Below, piece by piece: positions 1-7,235 of a stretch of DNA of 14,643 nt. The notes beneath the pieces were generated by a model. That model searched no databases, was not told the origin of the DNA, and saw only the letters and a list, made by a program, of their open reading frames with translations. How positions within the stretch are numbered: the stretch's first letter is position 1; each line of letters starts with the position of its first letter. The DNA comes from JAIMBK01 sp040755215 (GTDB lineage: Bacteria > Bacillota > Desulfotomaculia > Desulfotomaculales > Nap2-2B), in assembly GCA_040755215.1 (NCBI GenBank), contig JBFMBG010000079.1, positions 1 to 14,643 of the forward strand. Direction: 5' to 3'. The translations under genes and the position numbers were made by a program.

Positions 1-264
1 CTCTTTGGCCTGGAAAGCGATTTGTTCAACTGTACTGATCCCCGGGTCAGACTCAACCTGGTCAAACACTATAAAAGGAATTCGGGATGCAGTCAACTGT
101 CCGGTAACCCGCTCGAGAATACCGGCCATAACCACTCCCTTGTCCGTTATGATCATAACCTTGGTACCATGGTATACCTTTATTTTGTCAGCTAAATTTT
201 TTAGGCACCCCGGGCCAAATTCAATTTCCGTAGGTAGTTTAAAGTTAAAATAAGTATTTGCCAA
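1..264 (-). CDS. Iron-containing alcohol dehydrogenase, N-terminal part (runs off left edge)
   Basis: This is the first 88 codons of a group III (iron-activated) alcohol dehydrogenase, an NAD(P)-dependent enzyme that interconverts aldehydes or ketones and alcohols. The start is a TTG at 264-262. It is set by a strong ribosome site (AGGGAGGAAG on the minus strand, 270-279) eight bases upstream; no ATG fits. The family's N-terminal pattern is clear: a beta-strand ending in PTEIEFGPGCLKNLADKIK, then KVMIITDKGV (the first dinucleotide-fold strand), and FDQVESDPGISTVEQI, which matches the usual F..V..DP....V. The GGGS nucleotide loop and the iron-binding Asp/His residues would lie beyond the window. 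The gene follows the AOR gene after 15 bases and is probably the last or near-last gene of the unit. Placed after an aldehyde oxidoreductase and an aldolase that releases acetaldehyde, it could dispose of aldehyde as alcohol or oxidise a hydroxyacid; the substrate cannot be told from this fragment. Confidence 0.88.
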   Translation of the reverse strand, partial: MANTYFNFKLPTEIEFGPGCLKNLADKIKVYHGTKVMIITDKGVVMAGILERVTGQLTASRIPFIVFDQVESDPGISTVEQIAFQAKE

Positions 265-279
265 AAGAACTTCCTCCCT

Positions 280-2004
280 TTAGAGTTTAATCTCCCCACT
301 TAAATCAAAAATACTGTCGAGTTCATTATCGGATAGATCAAAAACCTCACCCGCGGGGGGTAGTTTTTCCCTTTTCATAAATTCCGGGATCCGATCATCA
401 CTTTGGATAAAACCTGCTTTTTTATTAAAATCCCGTTCAAGCTCGAGAATCTTCCGTCCTTGTTCCCAAAACTCTTCCTCGCTCATTTGTACACCATAGT
501 ACCCGTCAATAATATCAAACAGGGCTTTGAGGGCTTTTTTATCATGTGCGAAGAGCGCGTAGCAGCAGAATCTGCATAACCCTGTATTTTCCATAGCTGC
601 AGCTTTGATTTGGTATTCCTGAGCTAGCCGGACCTGGTCTTCCCGCCTGGCGCGGATAAACGTAGTACAACTGGGGCCCGCGGTGTGATCAGCACCCATT
701 GGGGAAGTAGCATAAACTGCACCCATACCTTTGATCACCCGGGGATCATAGGCTGCCATTGCCTGACCTTTAACCGCCGGGACCCTTCTCACACCCAATA
801 CTTTTCCTGTTACGACTGCTCCTTGCCCTAAAATTCTCCCCAAAATGGTTCCTTGAGCAATAGACTTGATAGCTTCTTCGGCATCCCTAAAATCTCCAAA
901 TTCGAGGACTCCGGCCTCCATCGCAATTCCAAGAGCCGCACCAACTTCAATGGCATCCAGACCAAAATCATCGCATAACCTGTTTAAATAGGCTATTTCA
1001 TCAAGTTCGCCAATTCCAAGATTGGCGCCTAATAAACAAATGGACTCATATTCAAACCCGCCTGTGATCTCCTTTCCCTTGTCATTAACGTAGATATTTG
1101 AACACCTGATAATACACCCAGGAGTACAAGCATGACCAACCTTGCCCCCCCTTTTCTTCAAAATTTCTGTCATGGTCTCTCCGCTAATCAGTTCCGCTCC
1201 CTCAAAAGTACCGCTAGAGAAGTTTCTTGTGGGAAAAGCTCCTATATTGTTGATCATGTTGACGAGCACCGCCGTGCCATATTTAGGAAGGGCGCTGCCC
1301 GAAACAGGGTTATCTAATAACGTTCTCGCAAATTCTTTTACTGCTTCACGCAAAAGTCCCTTCTTGATCGGCTCAACGAAACCGGCGGAAGAAGCATCAA
1401 TGACGATCGCTTTGATCTGTTTCGATCCCATCACTGCCCCCACGCCGCCCCTCCCAAATTGACGGGTAGGTTTACCTTCCTTATCTGTTGCCGCTACGTT
1501 GGCCGCCAGCAGCTTCATTTCCCCGGCCGGCCCGATAACAAATACACTGCATTTCTCGCCATGCGCTTTTAACAGTTCTTCGCATGCATCATAACATCCC
1601 AACCCCGTTATTCCGTTGGCAGGCAAAAGCCTGGCTCCGTCTCGATCTATTTTTAAATAAAACCACCGTTCATCCTGGGGAAAACCCTCAATAATAACTG
1701 CCCGTATCCCCAATTTACCCAGGTATCCACCCCCCGGCCCTCCTGCGCTGCTCTCTTTGATCCCGCCTGTTAATGGACTTTTTGTGCCCAGCGAAGTTCT
1801 GGATGAACTGGGAACAATTGTCCCCCCCAGAATCCCCGGAGCAAAAACGATTTTATTATCAGGCCCTAAAGGATCGCACCCGGGCGCAACCTCCTCGGCG
1901 ATAATTGCTGAAACAAGCCCCCGGGCACCCAACATGGCGTACGATTCTGAGAGTTGCTGTCTTTTAACTTTTCTTTTGCCTACATCAACCCTGTACACCG
2001 TCAT
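280..2004 (-). CDS. Aldehyde:ferredoxin oxidoreductase (tungstopterin enzyme)
   Basis: A 574-residue member of the AOR family, slightly shorter than the roughly 600 residues usual. These enzymes oxidise aldehydes to carboxylates, or do the reverse, using a tungsten bis-pterin and one [4Fe-4S] cluster with ferredoxin as partner. In sequence order there is an N-terminal beta domain with the GTIVPSSSRTSLGTKSPLTGG segment split around residues 61-81, the pterin-binding stretch GRGGVGAVMGSK (184-195), cluster cysteines C293, C297 and C301 in a CX3CX3C array, the second pterin motif DDFGLDAIEVG (345-355), and the late fourth cysteine C477 in ENTGLC. All four cluster ligands are therefore present. 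No export signal is seen, so it is cytoplasmic. A ribosome site (GAGGTGA) overlaps the stop codon of the NadC-like gene seven bases upstream, which indicates coupling. The iron-sulfur protein at 8666-9286 is a possible electron partner. The substrate is unknown; acetaldehyde from the locus aldolase is a reasonable guess. Confidence 0.93.
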   Translation of the reverse strand: MTVYRVDVGKRKVKRQQLSESYAMLGARGLVSAIIAEEVAPGCDPLGPDNKIVFAPGILGGTIVPSSSRTSLGTKSPLTGGIKESSAGGPGGGYLGKLGIRAVIIEGFPQDERWFYLKIDRDGARLLPANGITGLGCYDACEELLKAHGEKCSVFVIGPAGEMKLLAANVAATDKEGKPTRQFGRGGVGAVMGSKQIKAIVIDASSAGFVEPIKKGLLREAVKEFARTLLDNPVSGSALPKYGTAVLVNMINNIGAFPTRNFSSGTFEGAELISGETMTEILKKRGGKVGHACTPGCIIRCSNIYVNDKGKEITGGFEYESICLLGANLGIGELDEIAYLNRLCDDFGLDAIEVGAALGIAMEAGVLEFGDFRDAEEAIKSIAQGTILGRILGQGAVVTGKVLGVRRVPAVKGQAMAAYDPRVIKGMGAVYATSPMGADHTAGPSCTTFIRARREDQVRLAQEYQIKAAAMENTGLCRFCCYALFAHDKKALKALFDIIDGYYGVQMSEEEFWEQGRKILELERDFNKKAGFIQSDDRIPEFMKREKLPPAGEVFDLSDNELDSIFDLSGEIKL

Positions 2005-2011
2005 TTGTCTT

Positions 2012-2812
2012 TCACCTCTGAATCACGTCTAGTTTCAGATCTAAAAGGGGAGCATCAACTATTACTTTTCCAACATCTACGATATCCACGTCATAACCTT
2101 TGAGCCGTTTGAGCTTAGCCATGTCAACTTCACCAGCGAAGGCAATTTTTACTTTTTCTCGAACGTTTAAGCCTTTGAGAGCGCAAGAGACCCTCTTTAG
2201 ATCATCAAGGCATCCCGTGTCCACCATCAATATATCAGCCCCGCCTTGTACGGCTTCCAAAGCTTCTACATGAATAGCCTTAAAATCCCCCCTTATCTGG
2301 ATTGCCTTTATTTTGCCACTTATACTTGAAAACCTTGCCAGAGTTTCGGATACGCCTCCGAGACACCTTACAATGTTTTTATCCAAGTAAATCAAATCTC
2401 CGCTAGCGATCCTCGGCTGGACACCGGCAATTTTTACCGCTTCTCTTAACTGTGTCCTTATTTCTGGAGGCATTTTTTTCCATGCCCCGGAAACAACGGT
2501 AAATTTGTTCCCTGCCGCCGCTCTTGCCTGGTAAGCGGCTGTGGCCACCCCCGAACACTTGCTGATTAAGCCTATAAGGTTATCTTCGGCCTGAACGATC
2601 TGCCAGGGCGTTCCGCTGGCGATTAGAATGCTTTCCCCCACCCTGACCAGTTCCCCGCTTATAAGGACTTTTTCCACGGTAAGACCCAACTCTTCAGCCT
2701 TTTTGACGGCACTTTCCATACCCGCAAGCATACCATCCCTGCAAACGGTTAACCGGGCGATTACTTTTCTATCCTGAAAAGCAGCCAATACTTTTTCTCT
2801 TTCATCGTTCAT
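2012..2812 (-). CDS. Divergent NadC-like (quinolinate phosphoribosyltransferase-fold) protein, copy A
   Basis: A 266-residue protein with the overall plan of nicotinate-nucleotide pyrophosphorylase (NadC): an N-terminal alpha/beta domain, the SGVATAA helix (87-93), and a barrel ending in DVG (246-248) and DAPLLDLKLDV (253-263), the counterpart of the NadC C-terminus. The quinolinate-site motifs are changed. The usual TRKT is GAWKK (109-113), so Arg is replaced by Trp; the usual HR pair is PR (133-134); and the IKxNH motif is YLDKN (142-146) with the His lost. It therefore probably does not make NAD precursors from quinolinate. A paralogue with the same substitutions lies at 13117-13920. The ATG has no convincing ribosome site and follows DctM by 35 bases. 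AOR starts seven bases after its stop. ModD, another NadC relative, is associated with molybdate genes, so a pterin- or metal-cofactor role is possible but unproven. Confidence 0.8.
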   Translation of the reverse strand: MNDEREKVLAAFQDRKVIARLTVCRDGMLAGMESAVKKAEELGLTVEKVLISGELVRVGESILIASGTPWQIVQAEDNLIGLISKCSGVATAAYQARAAAGNKFTVVSGAWKKMPPEIRTQLREAVKIAGVQPRIASGDLIYLDKNIVRCLGGVSETLARFSSISGKIKAIQIRGDFKAIHVEALEAVQGGADILMVDTGCLDDLKRVSCALKGLNVREKVKIAFAGEVDMAKLKRLKGYDVDIVDVGKVIVDAPLLDLKLDVIQR

Positions 2813-2847
2813 GAGATTGACAGCTCGCTCTATAAAACAATTTTCCT

Positions 2848-4125
2848 TTAATGCAATTTAAAAAGCCTCGGCAGCCAAACCGACAACGTCGGTAGATACG
2901 TCACCAGGAGCAGGACTACCACGGAAACACAGATAAAAGGAAATATTGCCCTGGTTATTTTTTCGATGGTTAACTTAGTTATACTCGAGGCAACAAACAG
3001 GCACAATCCTACGGGAGGAGTAATCATTCCCACGATGAGATTAAAACACACCACCATTCCAAAATGCAGGGGATCAATCCCCAGTTGAGCTATGATCGGT
3101 TTGAATACCGGAACCAGAATCACAATCGCGGCAAACGCCTCCATGATACAGCCCACTATTAACAGGAAAATATTGATAATAAACAGTAACACATATTTAT
3201 TCGTGCTAATTGACAACATTAACTGGGCAATTTTTTGCGGGATCTGTTCGATGGCCAGCGTCCAGCCAAAAATATTAGCGGTGGCTACAACTAATAAGAT
3301 TGATGCCGTGGTTATTGCCGTTTGGCCAAGAATTTTCGGTATTTTTTTCCAGGTTAATTCTCTATAGACAAAAAACCCGACTATAAGCGCCACGAAGACA
3401 GCCGCACCCCCACACTCCGTAGGAGTAAAAACGCCGCTGAGAATGCCGCCCATGATGATTAGAGGTAAAAGCAGGGCAGGAAGGGCTTCGACGGTAACTT
3501 TGCCGAGAGTTCTCAAACTTGCCCTCGGTTTGACGGGGTATCCTTTTTTCTTGATATAAAAATAAGCAACAACCATCATCGACAATCCCAGCAAGACTCC
3601 GGGTATTACTCCGCCGATGAATAAACCCCCGATCGATACGCCGGCAACTACACCGTAGACAACGAAGAACATACTGGGCGGAATTATTGGTCCCATAATA
3701 GATGAACCTGTAGCTACCGCCACAGCAAAATCCTCTTCGTAGTCGTCCCTGACCATTTCCGGTACCAGGGTATTGCATTGCAAAGCGGTTACAGCGGTGG
3801 CTGAACCTACGATCGCGGCCATAAACATACTGACCATTATGCTCACGTAAGCCAATCCTCCCCGCAAATGGCCAATTAAGGCCCTGGCAAAATTAACTAA
3901 CCGGACCGTCAACCCTCCGGAATTCATCAAATCCCCGGCCAGGATAAAAAGGGGCACCGCCATTAAGCTGAATGTGTCTATTCCGGTAAACATCCTTTGG
4001 GCTACATTATTAAAGAGGAGGTAATTCCCGGTACTATACATATGGATAACCCCGGTTAACCCAAGGACAAAAGCAATGGGAACACCGATCAACAAAAGCA
4101 AAACAAAACCTATGCCGATGATCAC
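2848..4125 (-). CDS. dctM: TRAP transporter large membrane subunit (DctM family)
   Basis: A 425-residue, strongly hydrophobic protein of normal length for the large TRAP subunit, which carries out sodium- or proton-coupled uptake of organic acids delivered by the binding protein. Family landmarks are visible: FSLMAVPLFILAGDLMNSGG near residues 52-71, the GPIIPPSMFFVVYG loop around 145-158 with its double proline, GGLFIGGVIPGVLLG just after it, FTPTECGGAAV in the middle, and the late GMITPPVGLCLFV segment. About a dozen membrane helices can be drawn. Its ATG overlaps the stop of dctQ by four bases (ATGA), so the two membrane subunits are translationally coupled. The sequence of this subunit does not identify the substrate, but TRAP systems typically move carboxylates, which fits the acid catabolism suggested by the neighbours. 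Confidence 0.96.
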   Translation of the reverse strand: MIIGIGFVLLLLIGVPIAFVLGLTGVIHMYSTGNYLLFNNVAQRMFTGIDTFSLMAVPLFILAGDLMNSGGLTVRLVNFARALIGHLRGGLAYVSIMVSMFMAAIVGSATAVTALQCNTLVPEMVRDDYEEDFAVAVATGSSIMGPIIPPSMFFVVYGVVAGVSIGGLFIGGVIPGVLLGLSMMVVAYFYIKKKGYPVKPRASLRTLGKVTVEALPALLLPLIIMGGILSGVFTPTECGGAAVFVALIVGFFVYRELTWKKIPKILGQTAITTASILLVVATANIFGWTLAIEQIPQKIAQLMLSISTNKYVLLFIINIFLLIVGCIMEAFAAIVILVPVFKPIIAQLGIDPLHFGMVVCFNLIVGMITPPVGLCLFVASSITKLTIEKITRAIFPFICVSVVVLLLVTYLPTLSVWLPRLFKLH

Positions 4126-4607
4126 TGTCGCCTACCTCCTAATTGGAGGACCCCTCCGATAATTTGCTCAAGAACAAAAAATACCATCAAGGTGAACCCG
4201 AAAGGTATGGAGAAGTAGGGTATATACATGGGCAGCCGCATGGCAGGGGATTTTTGCATCAGGACAAAAGGGGAAAAAATCTGCTTCATGGCAAAATAGA
4301 TAACTATCAAAAGGAAAACTAAACCGATGAGATTGGTTATTATCCCAACGACGCTCCGGACTTCCGGGGGCAATTTATTTATGCCAATAGTAATTCCAGC
4401 CAACATGGCCTTTCGAAAAGCGCAGCTTGCCCCGACAAATGTACCCCAGATCATGAAATATCTTGTTAACTCGTCACCCCAGGAAAAACTGAAGCCCAGA
4501 AAATAGCGGACGAAGACCTGAACTATTACAATTATGGACGCACACCCAATCGCAACACCAGCTATAATATAGGCCAGTTGATAAACGGCATCACCAACCC
4601 TGGTCAT
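4122..4607 (-). CDS. dctQ: TRAP transporter small membrane subunit (DctQ family)
   Basis: A 161-residue, four-helix membrane protein, the small partner of DctM. The start was chosen at the ATG at 4607-4605 (MTRVGDAVYQ) because GGGAGGGG lies just upstream. The open frame continues 15 codons further to a GTG at 4652, but that end has no ribosome site, is not hydrophobic and does not fit the family. Visible features are a first helix (AYIIAGVAIGCASIIVIVQ), the conserved FSWGDELTRYFMIWGTFVGAS stretch split over helix 2, and two later helices ending near residue 150. The gene follows dctP after a 103-base spacer that holds a strong hairpin, and its stop overlaps the dctM start by four bases. The full-length start would read into the spacer next to the hairpin, a further reason to prefer the inner ATG. 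Confidence 0.93.
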   Translation of the reverse strand: MTRVGDAVYQLAYIIAGVAIGCASIIVIVQVFVRYFLGFSFSWGDELTRYFMIWGTFVGASCAFRKAMLAGITIGINKLPPEVRSVVGIITNLIGLVFLLIVIYFAMKQIFSPFVLMQKSPAMRLPMYIPYFSIPFGFTLMVFFVLEQIIGGVLQLGGRRQ

Positions 4608-4658
4608 GGATTCCCCTCCCGCATTTAAGAAATATTCGGATTTTATCCGCACAGGCCA

Positions 4659-4692
4659 ATGAGGTGGATATCTCTTTGGATATCCACCTCAT
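4659..4692 (-). other. Perfect 14-bp hairpin between dctP and dctQ
   Basis: The arms ATGAGGTGGATATC (4659-4672) and its exact reverse complement (4679-4692) are separated by a six-base loop. On the transcribed (minus) strand no run of U follows, so it does not look like a standard intrinsic terminator. Hairpins in this position, just after a binding-protein gene, commonly protect the upstream mRNA from 3' decay or limit read-through, giving more binding protein than membrane subunits. That role is an inference from position. Confidence 0.75.
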
Positions 4693-4710
4693 GTTTCCTA
4701 TCCCCAAAGG

Positions 4711-5742
4711 TTATTTTTTCAGGGCATTGACCTCATCGACAAAAGCCTGAATGCGTGCATCTTTTTTGGTATATTTTTCATACACAGGCTTTTCGGCTTC
4801 CCTGAAAGCTTTGACCGCTTCAGCAGACAATTTGTTGAATTGGACACCCTTTTCCTTTAGAAAGGCAAGGGACTTGGCATCAAGTTCTCTTATGTTTTGA
4901 TGGTTAAAGGCATAAGTTGCCTTGGCCGCTTCCTCGAAGATCTTTTTATCTTCTGCCGACAGGGAGTCCCAAGCCTTCTTGTTCATGATCAAGGCGAAAG
5001 GCCAGGTATAATGTCCGGATTCCGTTACATATTTTGCAACTTCAAAGTGTTTTTCTACAACCAGCGCGCTCAGGTCCATTTCAATCCCGTCAATAACACC
5101 GGTTTGCAAAGCACTGTAAATTTCGCCATAGGGCATGGGAACCGGGCTGGCCCCGATGGCGTTAAAAATGTCCACCAAGAGGGGTGCCTCCGATACCCTG
5201 AGCTTTAAACCCTTCATATCCGCCAGGGAGTTGATCGGGCTTTTGCGCATCACCAGGTAGCGCATCCCGGCATCATAAACCCCTAACCCTTTTACGTTGA
5301 TGGCTTCAAGACCTTTCAAAAGTTCGTCGGAAGCTTTGCCGGGAATGGCTTTATCCAGGACTTCATAACTATCGATCAGGAAAGGCAATTGATAAGCGTC
5401 TAAAAGAGGGGTAAATCCGCCGAAGATACAGGTTGAAATGGACCCCATATCCAAAGAGCCGTTTATGATCATCTCCAGCATATCCCGGTCTCCGCCCAGC
5501 TGGCGCGCAGGATAGATATCTATTTTAATGCGGCCTTTGGATTTTTCGGCGACCTGGTCGGCAAAATATTTGGACGCATAGTGATAAGGATGTTCAGTCT
5601 GACAGACATGGCCCAGGCGGAAAGTTATAGTTTTCTGAGAGTCTGCGGGTTTGGGGGGTTCCGTAGTTTTTTGCTGCCCGCACCCGGCCAACAAGGTCAA
5701 AACCAGCATAAATCCCAGGAAAAGGCTAATTTTTTTCTTCAT
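4711..5742 (-). CDS. dctP: TRAP transporter substrate-binding lipoprotein (DctP family)
   Basis: An extracytoplasmic binding protein of 343 residues that captures a carboxylate and hands it to DctQM. The N-terminus is a lipoprotein signal: a Lys-rich start, a hydrophobic core and the lipobox LLAGC, with the lipidated Cys at residue 21 of the chosen start, followed by a polar linker. Family motifs include FRLGHVCQTEHPYHYA early in the mature protein, the LKLRVSEAP segment whose Arg usually forms the salt bridge to the ligand carboxylate, and GEIYSALQTGVIDGIE, the classic DctP signature. The ATG at 5742-5740 was chosen, with GGAGG eleven bases upstream. A TTG two codons earlier (5748) is only five bases from the same site and cannot be excluded. 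The gene follows the second LarA-like gene after about 94 bases and precedes dctQM, separated from it by a hairpin. The ligand is unknown; a short oxo- or hydroxy-acid would suit the locus. Confidence 0.95.
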   Translation of the reverse strand: MKKKISLFLGFMLVLTLLAGCGQQKTTEPPKPADSQKTITFRLGHVCQTEHPYHYASKYFADQVAEKSKGRIKIDIYPARQLGGDRDMLEMIINGSLDMGSISTCIFGGFTPLLDAYQLPFLIDSYEVLDKAIPGKASDELLKGLEAINVKGLGVYDAGMRYLVMRKSPINSLADMKGLKLRVSEAPLLVDIFNAIGASPVPMPYGEIYSALQTGVIDGIEMDLSALVVEKHFEVAKYVTESGHYTWPFALIMNKKAWDSLSAEDKKIFEEAAKATYAFNHQNIRELDAKSLAFLKEKGVQFNKLSAEAVKAFREAEKPVYEKYTKKDARIQAFVDEVNALKK

Positions 5743-5836
5743 GTTCAAGAATACCTCCTTTTAAAAATTAAAATCAATAAATAGAGTTTTTTGTCGATCC
5801 CGGTGGTATCCCCCCTTCCGTTTGAATTATTTCTAT

Positions 5837-7216
5837 CTAAATGTTCACAATCCATTTCGGCAACTGCATCCGCGCAAAGGGGAGAACCGCGATGCGGGCG
5901 TTTTTTCCATGTCTCTGCAGGGCTTCATCGATCGCCTCCTGGAGCGAGGTCGTCACATTAAATCCGATTTCCTTTCCTAATTCAACGTTCTCTGGTAATG
6001 TAACCAGGATAAAATGGTGGTTCAGCAGGACTTTATAATACGGCCACCAGATACTGCCATCCCACATAGTGGCTTCATTTGTATAAACATCCAGCATAAT
6101 CCTGCGCAAGTTTTCTTGAGACGGGGGCATATAACGCTTTAAGGGCTCAAAAAGGGCCAGCCCGGGCACGTGACCATCATCAGAAGCAACCCCGGGGCAG
6201 GGGCTGGCATAAATGATCGTGCCCCCTTTTTTACAAATAAACGACGCGTTGTGCATCCCCCAGCCCGTGTGGAAAAAGATATGATTCGACATGGCGAATG
6301 TACCGCAAATAACAATATCAGCCGGCTCCTTTTGGAGTTCCGGAAGATCAAAAGCATAAACGCGGTTATACCTGGCTATGGCTTCTTTTTCCGCTTCAAC
6401 CATACTGCCGAAGACAAGGTCGACTACCTGTCCGTCCGTATTTAAAAGCACGTTAAGCACCGCTGTTAAGCCAAACATGACGGCAATTTCCTGCTTGTCC
6501 TGTTTGACCGGATTGTCCTTGACGTTACCAACCCGTGTATTGTCTGCCAGGCACATCTTATGGTTCGTTTCGATCGTGGTATTATTGGCAATTCCCGGAA
6601 CAATCAGGCTCGGTCCGCCCCCTCCGTACCCCCAGGGGTTCGCCTGAACCAAAGTTATCCCCAGCTTAACGTCTTTTTCATAGGCCTTCGTCCGGACAAA
6701 AGCCGGGGTTCCTCTGGTACTAACGCCTAAAAAAGTATATAAATCATCATTGAACGGTTCGTTCTGGTAAATGTTTATACCCATCTCATTCATTAGTTCC
6801 ATCGCTTCCGCACCCATTTTGTCTCTCAGTTGGCTGTTGTCCATGTGGAATACCTTTCCGTTACCCGTAAAGAGTTCGGCTTCCTTGATCCCATGTTGTT
6901 TGAGCATTTTTAAAATAGTCGGAAGAATTCTAGCTGTTGGCGTTGCTCGGAATTGATTATCAGTAATGATCGCTATTGTTTTATCCGGTCCGATTAACTG
7001 CGCAAACTTGGGCCCGGCCACAGGATTTTCCAGCGCCTTCCGGACAGCTGCCGCTACATCGACGATGGGTTGTTGTTCTTCGGGCCAAATTTCGAACAAG
7101 TTATCTGCCGGAAGGGTTATTTCCAACCTGTCTTTGCGGAGATCCTCTTCTCTGACGTTGGCGGCAAGCTTTCTTGGGTCAAGAGCTTCGTAAGGTACGC
7201 TCACCTTCTTAAACAT
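5837..7216 (-). CDS. LarA/DUF2088-family protein 2, lacking the cofactor-tethering lysine
   Basis: A 459-residue homologue of nickel-dependent lactate racemase LarA, a two-domain cytoplasmic enzyme that holds a nickel-pincer nucleotide. Recognisable segments are TDNQFRATPT (85-94; LarA D-x-T-R-P-x-P), the glycine-rich stretch before LIVPGIA (204-210), TNHK with H219, and a C-terminal half containing KKGGTIIYASPCPG (329-342). Aligning on PGIA, H219 falls at the nickel-ligand His200 of the Lactobacillus plantarum enzyme, whose spacing is preserved. The pincer-bearing Lys184 position is Ser203, catalytic His174 is Asn193, and the Asp of the D-x-x-R motif is Asn87. A GNGK sequence stands near the His108 region. 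It therefore probably does not use a Lys-bound pincer and may catalyse something other than racemisation. The start ATG has GGGGGGTGAG just upstream and lies 19 bases after the stop of LarA-like gene 1. The residue mapping was done by eye. Confidence 0.8.
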   Translation of the reverse strand: MFKKVSVPYEALDPRKLAANVREEDLRKDRLEITLPADNLFEIWPEEQQPIVDVAAAVRKALENPVAGPKFAQLIGPDKTIAIITDNQFRATPTARILPTILKMLKQHGIKEAELFTGNGKVFHMDNSQLRDKMGAEAMELMNEMGINIYQNEPFNDDLYTFLGVSTRGTPAFVRTKAYEKDVKLGITLVQANPWGYGGGGPSLIVPGIANNTTIETNHKMCLADNTRVGNVKDNPVKQDKQEIAVMFGLTAVLNVLLNTDGQVVDLVFGSMVEAEKEAIARYNRVYAFDLPELQKEPADIVICGTFAMSNHIFFHTGWGMHNASFICKKGGTIIYASPCPGVASDDGHVPGLALFEPLKRYMPPSQENLRRIMLDVYTNEATMWDGSIWWPYYKVLLNHHFILVTLPENVELGKEIGFNVTTSLQEAIDEALQRHGKNARIAVLPFARMQLPKWIVNI

Positions 7217-7235
7217 GTTCTCACCCCCCTCAGGC

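Noticed and set aside
5..253. An 82-codon plus-strand frame at the left edge
   Set aside because: The opposite strand encodes a clear iron alcohol dehydrogenase N-terminus with a strong ribosome site; the plus frame is its shadow.
2012..2812. Calling this gene nadC
   Set aside because: The quinolinate-binding residues of NadC are replaced and the context has no nadA or nadB.
4659..4692. Intrinsic terminator
   Set aside because: No U-run follows the stem on the transcribed strand, and the operon continues with dctQM.
5743..5836. Promoter ahead of dctP
   Set aside because: AT-rich bases include TCGACA and TTTAAT-like hexamers, but the spacing is poor (17-19 to weak boxes), so it is not called.
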